The notes beneath the pieces are model-generated. The model saw only the letters and a program-made list of their open reading frames with translations, was not told where the DNA came from and ran no database searches. From Flavobacteriales bacterium (GTDB lineage Bacteria > Bacteroidota > Bacteroidia > Flavobacteriales_D > Parvicellaceae), in NCBI GenBank assembly GCA_027047735.1, contig JALTUD010000204.1, forward strand, positions 1 through 7,008: 7,008 nucleotides of DNA. Direction: 5' to 3'. This document shows, piece after piece, positions 1-6,225 of this stretch. Positions within the stretch are counted from its first letter, which is position 1. Each line of letters opens with the position of its first letter. Position numbers and translations under genes: made by a program.

Positions 1-1710
1 ATGCAAATGCTTGATAACAGCGACTTTTTCTCCGGAGCCTTTCCGGCTGAATACGGAAATGCTCTTGCCGGTGTATTTGATGTTCGCTTTAGAACAGGAA
101 ATACCGATAAAAAAGAATATACTTTTCAGTTAGGTACATTAGGTATTGATTTTTCCACCGAAGGGCCTATGGATAAGAAAAAGAAAAAATCATTTTTGGT
201 CAACTATCGTTACGCAACTGTCGGTACGGCGAGATTAATAGGATACCCGACAGAACCAACCTATCAAGATTTATCTTTTAACCTGAACTTTCCTCTCAAA
301 AAAGGAGGAAACATAAATCTGTTCTCCATTATGGGTACCAGCGACCGAAAAAGAATTGCCGTACGCGATAGTAATCTTTGGGAGAAGGATGTTGACCGAT
401 ACAACCTAAATCTCCATAGCGACATGCTTACTTTTGGTACAAATTACAACCGGTTGATTGGAGAAAAATCGGTCTTTAACCTTATGGCAATGATTAGCGG
501 TACCGACCAAACCGATAATAAAAAATACATTACAAATGAATATACAGAACTCACAAAAAGCATAAACGAATATTCTTCCCTTCCCTTAAGTCTTGCCTCT
601 TATTTCAAGCACCAATTTAACGCTAAACACAATAACAAAACCGGAGTTTCAGCGGTTTATACCCATCATGATTGGAGAGCCGGAAAATACAATTACACTA
701 CCTCAATGCTAGACACCCTTGTAGAAGGAAAAGGAACATCTCTTACCGTTCAAGCCTACACACAATCAAAATATGTATGGAATAGAAAGTGGACTGCGAT
801 TTTTGGTGTACATTATTTATATCATAACGTTAATAACCACCAAAGTATTGAACCAAGAACGGGAATCACCTATACCGTAAATTCCAAAAACCAATTGGCT
901 TTCGGTTACGGACTACACAGTCAAATAGAGAATTATGCTATTTACCGTTACCAACAAAAAGACAGTATAGGCAATATTTTATACCCTAATCAACACCTAA
1001 ACTTTGCAAAAGCCAACCACTTTGTTCTCTCCTATAAGACTAAAATCATCCCCAACCACAACTTAAAAATAGAAGTCTATTATCAATACCTTTATAATGT
1101 TCCCACCGAAGCAAACGGCAGTTATTCCGTTGTCAATATCGGAGAACTTAACGACATCAGACCACTAACCAATAAAGGCAAGGCCCTTAACAAAGGAATA
1201 GATATCGGCTTAGAACGTTATACAAACGACGGGCTATACTATATGATAAACTCAAGCATTTTCCATTCAATCTATCAAGGTGGCGACGGAATATGGCGAC
1301 ACACACAATACGATTACGGCTATAACGTCCGTTTTCTAGCCGGAAAGGATTACATCATCGGAGAAAAGAAAAACAAAAAAAACTATGTCGGTTGGAACAC
1401 AAACGTAGCTATGGTAGGCGGAGCTCCCTACACCCCGATAGATTTGACCAATTCTCGTCTGCAACATGAAACCGTACTCGACGAAAACCAAGCCTTTAGC
1501 AAAAGAGGAAAAGACCTCTTGTTCGTTGACGTAACATTAACCTACAAAATCAACAAACCCAAACATACCTCTATTTGGACATTACAAATAAAAAACCTCT
1601 TTTCCAACGGTAACGCACTATACAGAGAATACGACTCAGTGCTAGACAAAGCCGTAACCATTCCCTCATCCAGTTTCTTCCCCAATCTGAGTTATAAAGT
1701 ACAATTTTAA
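1..1710 (+). CDS. TonB-dependent outer-membrane receptor, 5'-truncated by window edge
   Basis: This is the C-terminal part (569 residues visible) of a TonB-dependent receptor, an outer-membrane beta-barrel that takes up a ligand using energy passed from the inner membrane by TonB-ExbBD. Residues about 6-36 match the end of the plug domain typical of Bacteroidota receptors (SDFFSGAFPAEYGNALAGVF, then DVRFRTGN). The rest is a run of alternating aromatic and polar strands typical of a barrel, such as SFLVNYRYATVG near residue 64, and it ends in the aromatic C-terminus LSYKVQF expected of a barrel protein. The family normally has a signal peptide, often a carboxypeptidase-like regulatory domain, and most of the plug before this point; none is visible. 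The ATG at base 1 is therefore probably an internal Met and the gene starts outside the window. The ligand cannot be read from the sequence. No SusD-like partner follows, which argues against a SusCD glycan pair. Family call is firm; substrate unknown. Confidence 0.9.
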   Translation: MQMLDNSDFFSGAFPAEYGNALAGVFDVRFRTGNTDKKEYTFQLGTLGIDFSTEGPMDKKKKKSFLVNYRYATVGTARLIGYPTEPTYQDLSFNLNFPLKKGGNINLFSIMGTSDRKRIAVRDSNLWEKDVDRYNLNLHSDMLTFGTNYNRLIGEKSVFNLMAMISGTDQTDNKKYITNEYTELTKSINEYSSLPLSLASYFKHQFNAKHNNKTGVSAVYTHHDWRAGKYNYTTSMLDTLVEGKGTSLTVQAYTQSKYVWNRKWTAIFGVHYLYHNVNNHQSIEPRTGITYTVNSKNQLAFGYGLHSQIENYAIYRYQQKDSIGNILYPNQHLNFAKANHFVLSYKTKIIPNHNLKIEVYYQYLYNVPTEANGSYSVVNIGELNDIRPLTNKGKALNKGIDIGLERYTNDGLYYMINSSIFHSIYQGGDGIWRHTQYDYGYNVRFLAGKDYIIGEKKNKKNYVGWNTNVAMVGGAPYTPIDLTNSRLQHETVLDENQAFSKRGKDLLFVDVTLTYKINKPKHTSIWTLQIKNLFSNGNALYREYDSVLDKAVTIPSSSFFPNLSYKVQF

Positions 1711-1724
1711 TGATTTGGGCGTTC

Positions 1725-1782
1725 CCCTTTTCGGCAAAAGACACATTTCGCTCTCGCTCAACGAGTCTTTTGCCGAAAAGGG
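1725..1782. repeat. Perfect 18-bp inverted repeat, 22-nt loop
   Basis: CCCTTTTCGGCAAAAGAC at 1725-1742 is the exact reverse complement of 1765-1782. The loop (1743-1764) is pyrimidine-rich with a TTTCGCTCTCGCTC core. The stem would be stable in RNA from either strand. It forms the first arm of the larger element. Confidence 0.9.
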
Positions 1783-1800
1783 TCGGGCTATCCGTTATAT

Positions 1801-1833
1801 CTTTTGGTTTGCATATATGCAACAAACCAAAAG
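1801..1833. repeat. Perfect 11-bp inverted repeat enclosing a palindromic loop
   Basis: CTTTTGGTTTG at 1801-1811 is the exact reverse complement of 1823-1833. Between and overlapping them, TTGCATATATGCAA (1809-1822) is itself a perfect 14-bp palindrome, so two alternative pairings compete. This is the second arm of the larger element. Confidence 0.85.
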
Positions 1834-1886
1834 GATGCCACTTCTATCCCTAACGCGGACGAAATTGACGGAGAGAAAGTGAATTT

Positions 1887-1921
1887 TTGGTTTCTTAGAT
1901 AATAAGAAAACCAATTTTTTT
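1887..1921 (+). terminator. Weak intrinsic-terminator-like hairpin
   Basis: TTGGTTTCTTA (1887-1897) pairs with TAAGAAAACCAA (1903-1914) with one bulged A and a 5-nt loop, and a run of seven T follows (1915-1921). The stem is poor in GC, so termination would be modest. It lies between the receptor gene with its repeat element and the promoter of the small Cys-rich gene, which is the right place to end upstream transcription. Confidence 0.45.
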
Positions 1922-1964
1922 AAAAAATTAACAAACTTCACAAGGAATAACACCCTTTTTGTCT

Positions 1965-1972
1965 TATATTTG
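1965..1972 (+). promoter_or_regulatory. Bacteroidota-type -7 promoter box
   Basis: TATATTTG fits the TAnnTTTG -7 consensus of the primary sigma factor of Bacteroidota and lies 34 bases before the ATG of the Cys-rich gene, giving a leader of roughly 25-30 nt. I see no convincing TTTG -33 element at the expected distance, so the assignment rests on the -7 box and its position. Confidence 0.5.
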
Positions 1973-2006
1973 TAACTCAATCATTATTTAATTAAAATAA
2001 AACACT

Positions 2007-2348
2007 ATGAAAAAGTTCTTATTAGCATTCGGAGTAATTTTAGCTTTAGCCTTTAGCGTAACAGCTGCAACTACAGATTTTAGTAACACACACACAACAA
2101 CTGTATCTACGGATGGAGATTGCGATAAATGTGGTAAAAAAGACTGCGACGGTAAATGTGCAAAAGGCGAAAAATCTTGTAAAAAGTCATGCACAAAAGG
2201 AGAAAAGAAAGCTTGTTGTTCTAAAGACAAAAAAGCATCTTGTTCTCATAAAGAAGGAGATAAAAAATCTGCATGCACGCATAAAGAAGGAGATAAAAAA
2301 GCAGGGTGTACGCACGGAGCAAAAAAATCTTCTTGTGGACATCACTAA
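2007..2348 (+). CDS. Small secreted Cys/Lys/His-rich protein, possible metal binder
   Basis: I do not recognise a named family. The 113-residue product begins with a clear signal peptide: MKK, a hydrophobic core at about 4-18, then VTA-A with likely cleavage after residue 20 or 21. The mature part, about 93 residues, holds 12 Cys, many Lys and about six His, with almost no large hydrophobic residues. Cys occur as CxxC, CxxxC and CC, first in a DCDKCGKKDCDGKC block and later in 11-residue repeats ending HKEGDKK; the C-terminus is CGHH. This composition cannot form a usual hydrophobic core and suggests metal (Cu, Zn) or thiol chemistry in the periplasm or outside the cell, which is inference only. 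There is no lipobox Cys at the cleavage site. The start is fixed by the signal peptide; the leader is A-rich without a Shine-Dalgarno. It is monocistronic, between its own promoter box and a strong terminator. Confidence 0.85.
   Translation: MKKFLLAFGVILALAFSVTAATTDFSNTHTTTVSTDGDCDKCGKKDCDGKCAKGEKSCKKSCTKGEKKACCSKDKKASCSHKEGDKKSACTHKEGDKKAGCTHGAKKSSCGHH
2235..2300 (+). repeat. Tandem repeat, two 33-nt units inside the Cys-rich gene
   Basis: Units 2235-2267 and 2268-2300 each encode 11 residues (ASCSHKEGDKK and SACTHKEGDKK). The 21-nt segment encoding HKEGDKK is identical in both (2247-2267 and 2280-2300), pointing to recent duplication. A degenerate third unit begins at 2301 (AGCTHGAKK), and CCSKDKK just upstream may be an older one. 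The period is a multiple of three, so copy-number changes would keep the frame. Confidence 0.9.
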
Positions 2349-2368
2349 AAAGTAAAAACTAAAGTAAT

Positions 2369-2402
2369 AAAAAACCGATTGAGAACTCAATCGGTTTTTT
2401 TT
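2369..2402 (+). terminator. Strong intrinsic terminator of the Cys-rich gene
   Basis: CCGATTGA (2375-2382) pairs with TCAATCGG (2387-2394) around a GAAC loop. The stem is extended by six A (2369-2374) that can pair with the following run of eight T (2395-2402). It lies 20 bases after the stop codon. The flanking A- and T-tracts could also allow some termination in reverse, but no minus-strand gene here needs it. Confidence 0.9.
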
Positions 2403-2407
2403 GTGCG

Positions 2408-2490
2408 AAATTTTTATATAAAATCCCTAATCATGAAAGAGATTTTATTAAAAAACCGTACATTCGTGCAACTAAATTTTTATACAAAAT
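2408..2490. repeat. Pair of near-identical 17-nt AT-rich direct repeats upstream of icd
   Basis: AAATTTTTATATAAAAT (2408-2424) and AAATTTTTATACAAAAT (2474-2490) differ at one base, have starts 66 bases apart, and are each preceded within a few bases by GTGC. The second copy ends eight bases before the icd ATG, within the expected core promoter or leader. They may be a duplicated leader or binding sites for a regulator, or chance similarity in very AT-rich DNA. I see no exact TAnnTTTG box here; TAAATTTT at 2473-2480 is one mismatch away. Confidence 0.4.
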
Positions 2491-2497
2491 AAAAGCT

Positions 2498-4717
2498 ATG
2501 TCAACAAAAATCATTTATACTAAAACCGATGAAGCACCGGCTTTAGCAACACAATCTCTATTACCAATTATAAAAGCCTTTACCAAACATGCAGGCATAG
2601 ATATGGAAACAAAAGACATCTCTATAGCAGGCAGAATCATTGCTGCTTTTCCTGATTATATCACCAAAGAACAACGTATTAGCGATGATCTTGCTCTGTT
2701 GTCTGAATTAGTTCAAAAACCTGAGGCTAATATTATTAAACTTCCGAATATTAGTGCTTCCGTTCCTCAACTAAAAGCGGCTATAAAAGAAATTCAAGCC
2801 AAAGGATATAAAATACCGGACTACCCTGAAGAACCGCAGACAGAGGAAGAAAAAGAAATTCGAGCTCGCTATAATAAATTGAAAGGAAGTGCTGTGAATC
2901 CCGTTTTAAGAGAAGGAAACTCTGATCGTAGAGCACCAAGACCTGTTAAAGAGTACGCAAGACAGCACCCTCATTCAATGGGGCCATGGTCAAAAGATTC
3001 TAAAACGCATGTTGCAACCATGGGGAAACACGATTTTTATGACAACGAAAAATCAGTTACCGTTGATAAAGCAACAGACATCAAAATTGTACTTGAGACC
3101 AAAGACGGCGAAGTCATTACATTAAAAGAAAAACTTAGTTTACTGGATGGGGAAGTCATCGATGGTACTTTTATGAGCAAAAAAGCTTTACGAAGTTTCT
3201 TAGCAGAACAAAAAAAAGATGCTAAAGAAAAAGGAGTACTTTTCTCTATTCATCTTAAAGCCACAATGATGAAAATATCTGACCCGATAATGTTTGGTCA
3301 TGCAGTAGAGATATTTTTTAAAGAAGTCTTTGATAAACACGGAGAAACACTAAAGGATTTAGGTGTTGATGTTAGAAATGGACTAGCAAATTTATTGTCT
3401 AAAATAGAAGAACTTCCGGCTGACAAAAAAGCTGAAATTGAAGCCGATATTCAAGATTGCTATAAAAAAGGACCTGCTATTGCAATGGTTAATTCAGAAA
3501 AAGGAATTACTAACCTGCACGTTCCTAGTGACGTAATTGTGGACGCTTCTATGCCTGCAATGATTCGTACGTCCGGACAAATGTGGAATGCGGAAGGAAA
3601 ACAACAAGACACAAAAGCTATCATTCCTGACAGTAGTTACGCAGGTGTATATTCTACAACTATCGATTTCTGTAAAGAACACGGAGCATTCGACCCGCGT
3701 ACAATGGGTTCAGTTTCTAACGTAGGTCTTATGGCTCAAAAAGCTGAAGAATACGGTTCGCATGATAAAACGTTTGAAATTCAAGCAGAAGGAACAGTAA
3801 AAGTAATCGATAAAGGCGGAAATGTTTTAATGGAACACGAAGTTGAAGAAGGTGATATTTGGAGAATGTGTCAAGCTAAAGATTTACCTATCCAAGATTG
3901 GATTAAATTGGCAGTAAACAGAGCTCGCTCTACCAAACAACCTACCATCTTTTGGTTAGATAAAAACAGAGCACACGATGCAGAGTTAATCAAAAAAGTT
4001 GAAAAATATTTACCGCAACATGACACTAAAGGATTAGATATTCAAATCATGACACCGGAGGAAGCTACACACTTTTCTCTATTGCGTGTAAAAGATGGTT
4101 TGGATACGATTTCCGTAACGGGGAATGTTTTAAGAGATTACTTAACTGATTTATTCCCTATTTTAGAATTGGGAACCAGTGCTAAAATGCTTTCTATTGT
4201 TCCGTTAATGAGTGGCGGAGGTTTATTTGAAACGGGAGCAGGTGGTTCTGCACCAAAACATGTTCAACAATTCTTATCGGAAAATCACCTTCGTTGGGAT
4301 TCCCTAGGTGAGTTTTTAGCTCTTGCCGTTTCTTTGGAATTTGCCGGAGAAAAAGACAAAAACGATAAAGCTATTATATTAAGCAAAAGCTTAGATGATG
4401 CAACAGTCAACGTTTTGCAAAACGGAAAATCACCATCGCGAAAAGTTGGTGAATTAGACAATAGAGGGAGTCATTTCTATTTAGCTAAATATTGGGCTGA
4501 AGCTCTGGCTAAACAAGATAAAGACGCTGAACTTAAAGCTATCTTTACACCACTTGCCAAAACTTTGGAAGAAAACGAAGAAACAATAGTTAAGGAATTA
4601 AATGAAGTACAAGGAAAGCCTGTTGACATGGGAGGTTACTATTTCCCCAATGACGAATTAGCAAGTAAGGCTATGCGTCCAAGTGAAACATTTAACAAAG
4701 CTATTGATTCAATGTAA
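2498..4717 (+). CDS. icd: NADP-dependent isocitrate dehydrogenase, monomeric type
   Basis: This enzyme oxidatively decarboxylates isocitrate to 2-oxoglutarate in the cytoplasmic TCA cycle and supplies NADPH. The 739-residue length and end-to-end character fit the single-subunit (about 80 kDa) IDH family of Azotobacter and Corynebacterium, unrelated in length to the homodimeric 45-kDa enzymes. Visible functional residues, by analogy with the Azotobacter structure as I recall it, are the substrate loop SAVNPVLREGNSDRRAP (S131, N134, R138, R144), K254 in HLKATMMK, metal-binding D349, D547 and D551 (VDAS and LRDYLTD), Y419, and NADP-contacting K587-H588, R599 and R648. All are present, so it should be active. 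The start MSTKIIYTKTDEAPALATQS matches the usual family N-terminus; the leader lacks a Shine-Dalgarno. It appears monocistronic, bounded by terminators on both sides. Regulation is not evident apart from the AT-rich repeats upstream. Confidence 0.97.
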   Translation: MSTKIIYTKTDEAPALATQSLLPIIKAFTKHAGIDMETKDISIAGRIIAAFPDYITKEQRISDDLALLSELVQKPEANIIKLPNISASVPQLKAAIKEIQAKGYKIPDYPEEPQTEEEKEIRARYNKLKGSAVNPVLREGNSDRRAPRPVKEYARQHPHSMGPWSKDSKTHVATMGKHDFYDNEKSVTVDKATDIKIVLETKDGEVITLKEKLSLLDGEVIDGTFMSKKALRSFLAEQKKDAKEKGVLFSIHLKATMMKISDPIMFGHAVEIFFKEVFDKHGETLKDLGVDVRNGLANLLSKIEELPADKKAEIEADIQDCYKKGPAIAMVNSEKGITNLHVPSDVIVDASMPAMIRTSGQMWNAEGKQQDTKAIIPDSSYAGVYSTTIDFCKEHGAFDPRTMGSVSNVGLMAQKAEEYGSHDKTFEIQAEGTVKVIDKGGNVLMEHEVEEGDIWRMCQAKDLPIQDWIKLAVNRARSTKQPTIFWLDKNRAHDAELIKKVEKYLPQHDTKGLDIQIMTPEEATHFSLLRVKDGLDTISVTGNVLRDYLTDLFPILELGTSAKMLSIVPLMSGGGLFETGAGGSAPKHVQQFLSENHLRWDSLGEFLALAVSLEFAGEKDKNDKAIILSKSLDDATVNVLQNGKSPSRKVGELDNRGSHFYLAKYWAEALAKQDKDAELKAIFTPLAKTLEENEETIVKELNEVQGKPVDMGGYYFPNDELASKAMRPSETFNKAIDSM

Positions 4718-4736
4718 TAATAGTAGATTAATAAAC

Positions 4737-4770
4737 AAAAAAAAGCAACTGATTTTTAGTTGCTTTTTTT
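4737..4770. terminator. Intrinsic terminator, probably bidirectional, between convergent genes
   Basis: GCAACT (4745-4750) pairs with AGTTGC (4758-4763) around a 7-nt loop, flanked by eight A (4737-4744) and seven T (4764-4770). On the plus strand it ends icd 20 bases after its stop. Read on the minus strand, the A-run becomes a T-run, so it can also end the panB and membrane-protein transcript arriving from the right. The remaining intergenic DNA, 4771-4866, shows only a weak ATACCA/TGGTAT inverted pair (4792-4797 and 4833-4838) with a long loop. Confidence 0.85.
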
Positions 4771-4866
4771 GTTTTGTGATGTATTGCTATCATACCATTT
4801 AAAAATTGAAAAAATATATTTCGCCATTATATTGGTATTAGAATAAAACCCCATAAATAGTTCGAT

Positions 4867-6201
4867 TTAATTAAATGAGAAAGGATACATAAATGTATTA
4901 ATATAGGGTGTCCAATCCCAAGTATCTGTAAAATAACATCCAAAATAATGATAATTAACCTTCAAGGATATAAGAACTAACAATGAAACTACTGCTAGCA
5001 TCAAGTTTCTATAATATTTGTTAGAAATTGTTAGAATTTTGTCGGTAACAAAACATAACGGGAAAGAAAACAAACTGTAATATTCAACAATATTCCTCAT
5101 TCCTGCTCCACAGCCAAACTTCCAATCATGCCATGATGCTGTTATGTACCATATCACAATAAATAGAATTAATGGGTATAGCCCAAGAAATAAGTTCTTT
5201 TTCAAATTAAGAACCATTCCGAATAATATTAAAATAAAAACAAGGCTGTAAGGAAAAAGACCATTATTTGGAGCAAAAAGAACTTCTATGAATTTTGGGG
5301 TTAACAGATTGGTAAAACTCTCATCGCCATAAGAGTATGATATGTAATTTCCATTTGAATACTTCCAGTATATAAATTGGGGAATAAATACTAATAAGAC
5401 TGACATAATCCATATTAATAAAATTCTCAGATTCTTAAATTCTTTTATCTTGAAAATTAATTGTTGTTTCGATTTTGTGCCGAAAAGGAAAATTATTGAG
5501 ATGAAAATAATATTAGTTGGTCTTATTAAAATAATCAAAGAAGAAATGATTGCTAAAAAAAAGAAAAATAAATATTTACTTTTAAAATGGTATCGAATTG
5601 TTAGTGTATATATAAGACACGAAAACAGAAAAAAAGAATAAATATGTGACATTCCGGTTTCAACAATACTGTAATAATACAGATTGGTTCCAAAGAATAA
5701 TAACAGAAGTGTAATTAATATTGTTTTGTTTTTATAACCAAAATAGATTTTCAAAGACAAAAACAAAAAATACAAACCTAATACAAGGTAAAATACTGAA
5801 GCAAAGTCTATTGACCTTTGGTAATAAATTGAAAAACCATTTCGAGAAGTAGAAGCGGAAGCTGAAGAAAGGATATCCGCAACAATAAAAAAAGGAAGCT
5901 GTAGTAATGCAACTCCGTAAGTATATTTAGTTATTAGCTTATCTTTTTTTAGAGAGAATCCGTGCCCGGTTTGTAACTCAATGTTTTGAGGGAAGTTCTT
6001 TCCGGAAAAATTATAAATGAACATTGAAGGAAGATAAACATAGTATCCGGCTCTGTCTGCCCATATTTCTGTTCTGAATGAATTAGGTTCAATGTTTTTG
6101 TGTCTATAAATTGATAAAAAACAAAGGCAAGTATAAATTAAAATGAAGAGTATTAATTTGTTGCTTTTCGTCATGTTTATACAGAATTGAGGGAATGACA
6201 T
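4867..6201 (-). CDS. Polytopic membrane protein resembling GT-C glycosyltransferases
   Basis: The 444-residue product is very hydrophobic, with about 11-12 probable membrane segments (roughly 16-33, 92-112, 133-155, 160-178, 185-203, 209-226, 229-241, 260-279, 314-333, 337-355, 371-389, 397-415). The first large extracytoplasmic loop carries WADRAGYYVYLP (D49-R50), where GT-C enzymes using polyprenyl-phosphate sugars carry an acidic catalytic motif. Other GT-C-like marks are KYTYGVALLQLPFF (92-105), GTNLYYYSIVETGMSH (171-186), RPTN (227-230), a loop with FAPNNGLFPY (309-318), and WHDWKFGCGAGMRNIVEYY (357-375). This pattern recurs in Bacteroidota proteins annotated as hypothetical or family 39-like, so transfer of a sugar to lipid, protein or glycan at the membrane is a reasonable guess; donor and acceptor are unknown. 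Met10 (codon at 6172-6174, MTKSNKLILF) is an alternative start that leads directly into the first membrane segment. It lies 24 nt after panB and is probably cotranscribed. Confidence 0.8.
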   Translation of the reverse strand: MSFPQFCINMTKSNKLILFILIYTCLCFLSIYRHKNIEPNSFRTEIWADRAGYYVYLPSMFIYNFSGKNFPQNIELQTGHGFSLKKDKLITKYTYGVALLQLPFFIVADILSSASASTSRNGFSIYYQRSIDFASVFYLVLGLYFLFLSLKIYFGYKNKTILITLLLLFFGTNLYYYSIVETGMSHIYSFFLFSCLIYTLTIRYHFKSKYLFFFFLAIISSLIILIRPTNIIFISIIFLFGTKSKQQLIFKIKEFKNLRILLIWIMSVLLVFIPQFIYWKYSNGNYISYSYGDESFTNLLTPKFIEVLFAPNNGLFPYSLVFILILFGMVLNLKKNLFLGLYPLILFIVIWYITASWHDWKFGCGAGMRNIVEYYSLFSFPLCFVTDKILTISNKYYRNLMLAVVSLLVLISLKVNYHYFGCYFTDTWDWTPYINTFMYPFSFN

Positions 6202-6215
6202 TGAATATCATTCCC
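6191..6215 (-). promoter_or_regulatory. Hairpin spanning the first start codon of the membrane-protein gene
   Basis: GGGAATGA (6191-6198) and TCATTCCC (6208-6215) form a perfect 8-bp inverted repeat with a 9-nt loop. On the minus-strand transcript the ATG at 6201-6199 sits at the end of the loop against the stem. No T-tract follows, so it is not an intrinsic terminator. It might limit translation from this start, mark an RNA processing point between panB and the next gene, or indicate that translation really starts at Met10 just past the stem. Confidence 0.45.
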
Positions 6216-6225
6216 CCCAAAAACT

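Larger units (their letters stand above)
1717..1857. repeat. Structured intergenic element with two long hairpins (dispersed-repeat candidate)
   Basis: A compact element begins seven bases after the receptor stop codon. Its ends are complementary: GCGTT at 1719-1723 can pair with AACGC at 1852-1856. Inside are a perfect 18-bp inverted repeat (1725-1742 with 1765-1782) and a perfect 11-bp inverted repeat (1801-1811 with 1823-1833). A further helix is possible between GGC-U-AUCC (1786-1793, one bulged U) and GGAUGCC (1833-1839), enclosing the second hairpin. No T-tract follows either hairpin, so these are not classical terminators. The unpaired parts, TCGGGCTATCCG and ACTTCTATCCC, recall sequences I remember from intergenic repeats in many Bacteroidota genomes, in which the stems vary and the linkers are conserved. 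That recollection is not proof, and only one copy lies in this window. It could be a REP-like mobile repeat, a structured RNA or a 3'-end stabiliser. Confidence 0.6.

Noticed and set aside
1725..1782. The 18-bp inverted repeat as a simple rho-independent terminator of the receptor gene
   Set aside because: No T-tract follows on the plus strand; the downstream sequence is GC-containing linker (TCGGGCTATCCG). The hairpin at 1887-1921 is the better terminator candidate.
1719..1856. Insertion sequence or MITE with target-site duplication
   Set aside because: The terminal complementarity is only five bases and I see no flanking direct repeat or transposase, so a transposon call is not supported from one copy.
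1571..1980. Two minus-strand open frames (1571-1825 and 1795-1980) over the receptor 3' end and the hairpin element
   Set aside because: They run through the inverted repeats, have no family-like composition and no start signals; they look like chance frames.
2235..2300. CRISPR-like repeats
   Set aside because: The two units are directly adjacent with no spacers and lie in frame in a coding sequence.
2319..2327. Run of seven A in the Cys-rich gene as a possible phase-variation tract
   Set aside because: Runs of this length are common in such A-rich DNA, and slippage here would change only the last few residues.
2113..2355. Second plus-strand frame inside the Cys-rich gene, 80 residues, Lys-rich
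   Set aside because: It arises from A-rich codons read in another frame; it lacks a signal peptide, and the main frame has a signal peptide and coherent repeats.
3494..3682. Minus-strand open frame inside icd
   Set aside because: It is fully contained in a well-conserved enzyme gene and shows no independent coding features.
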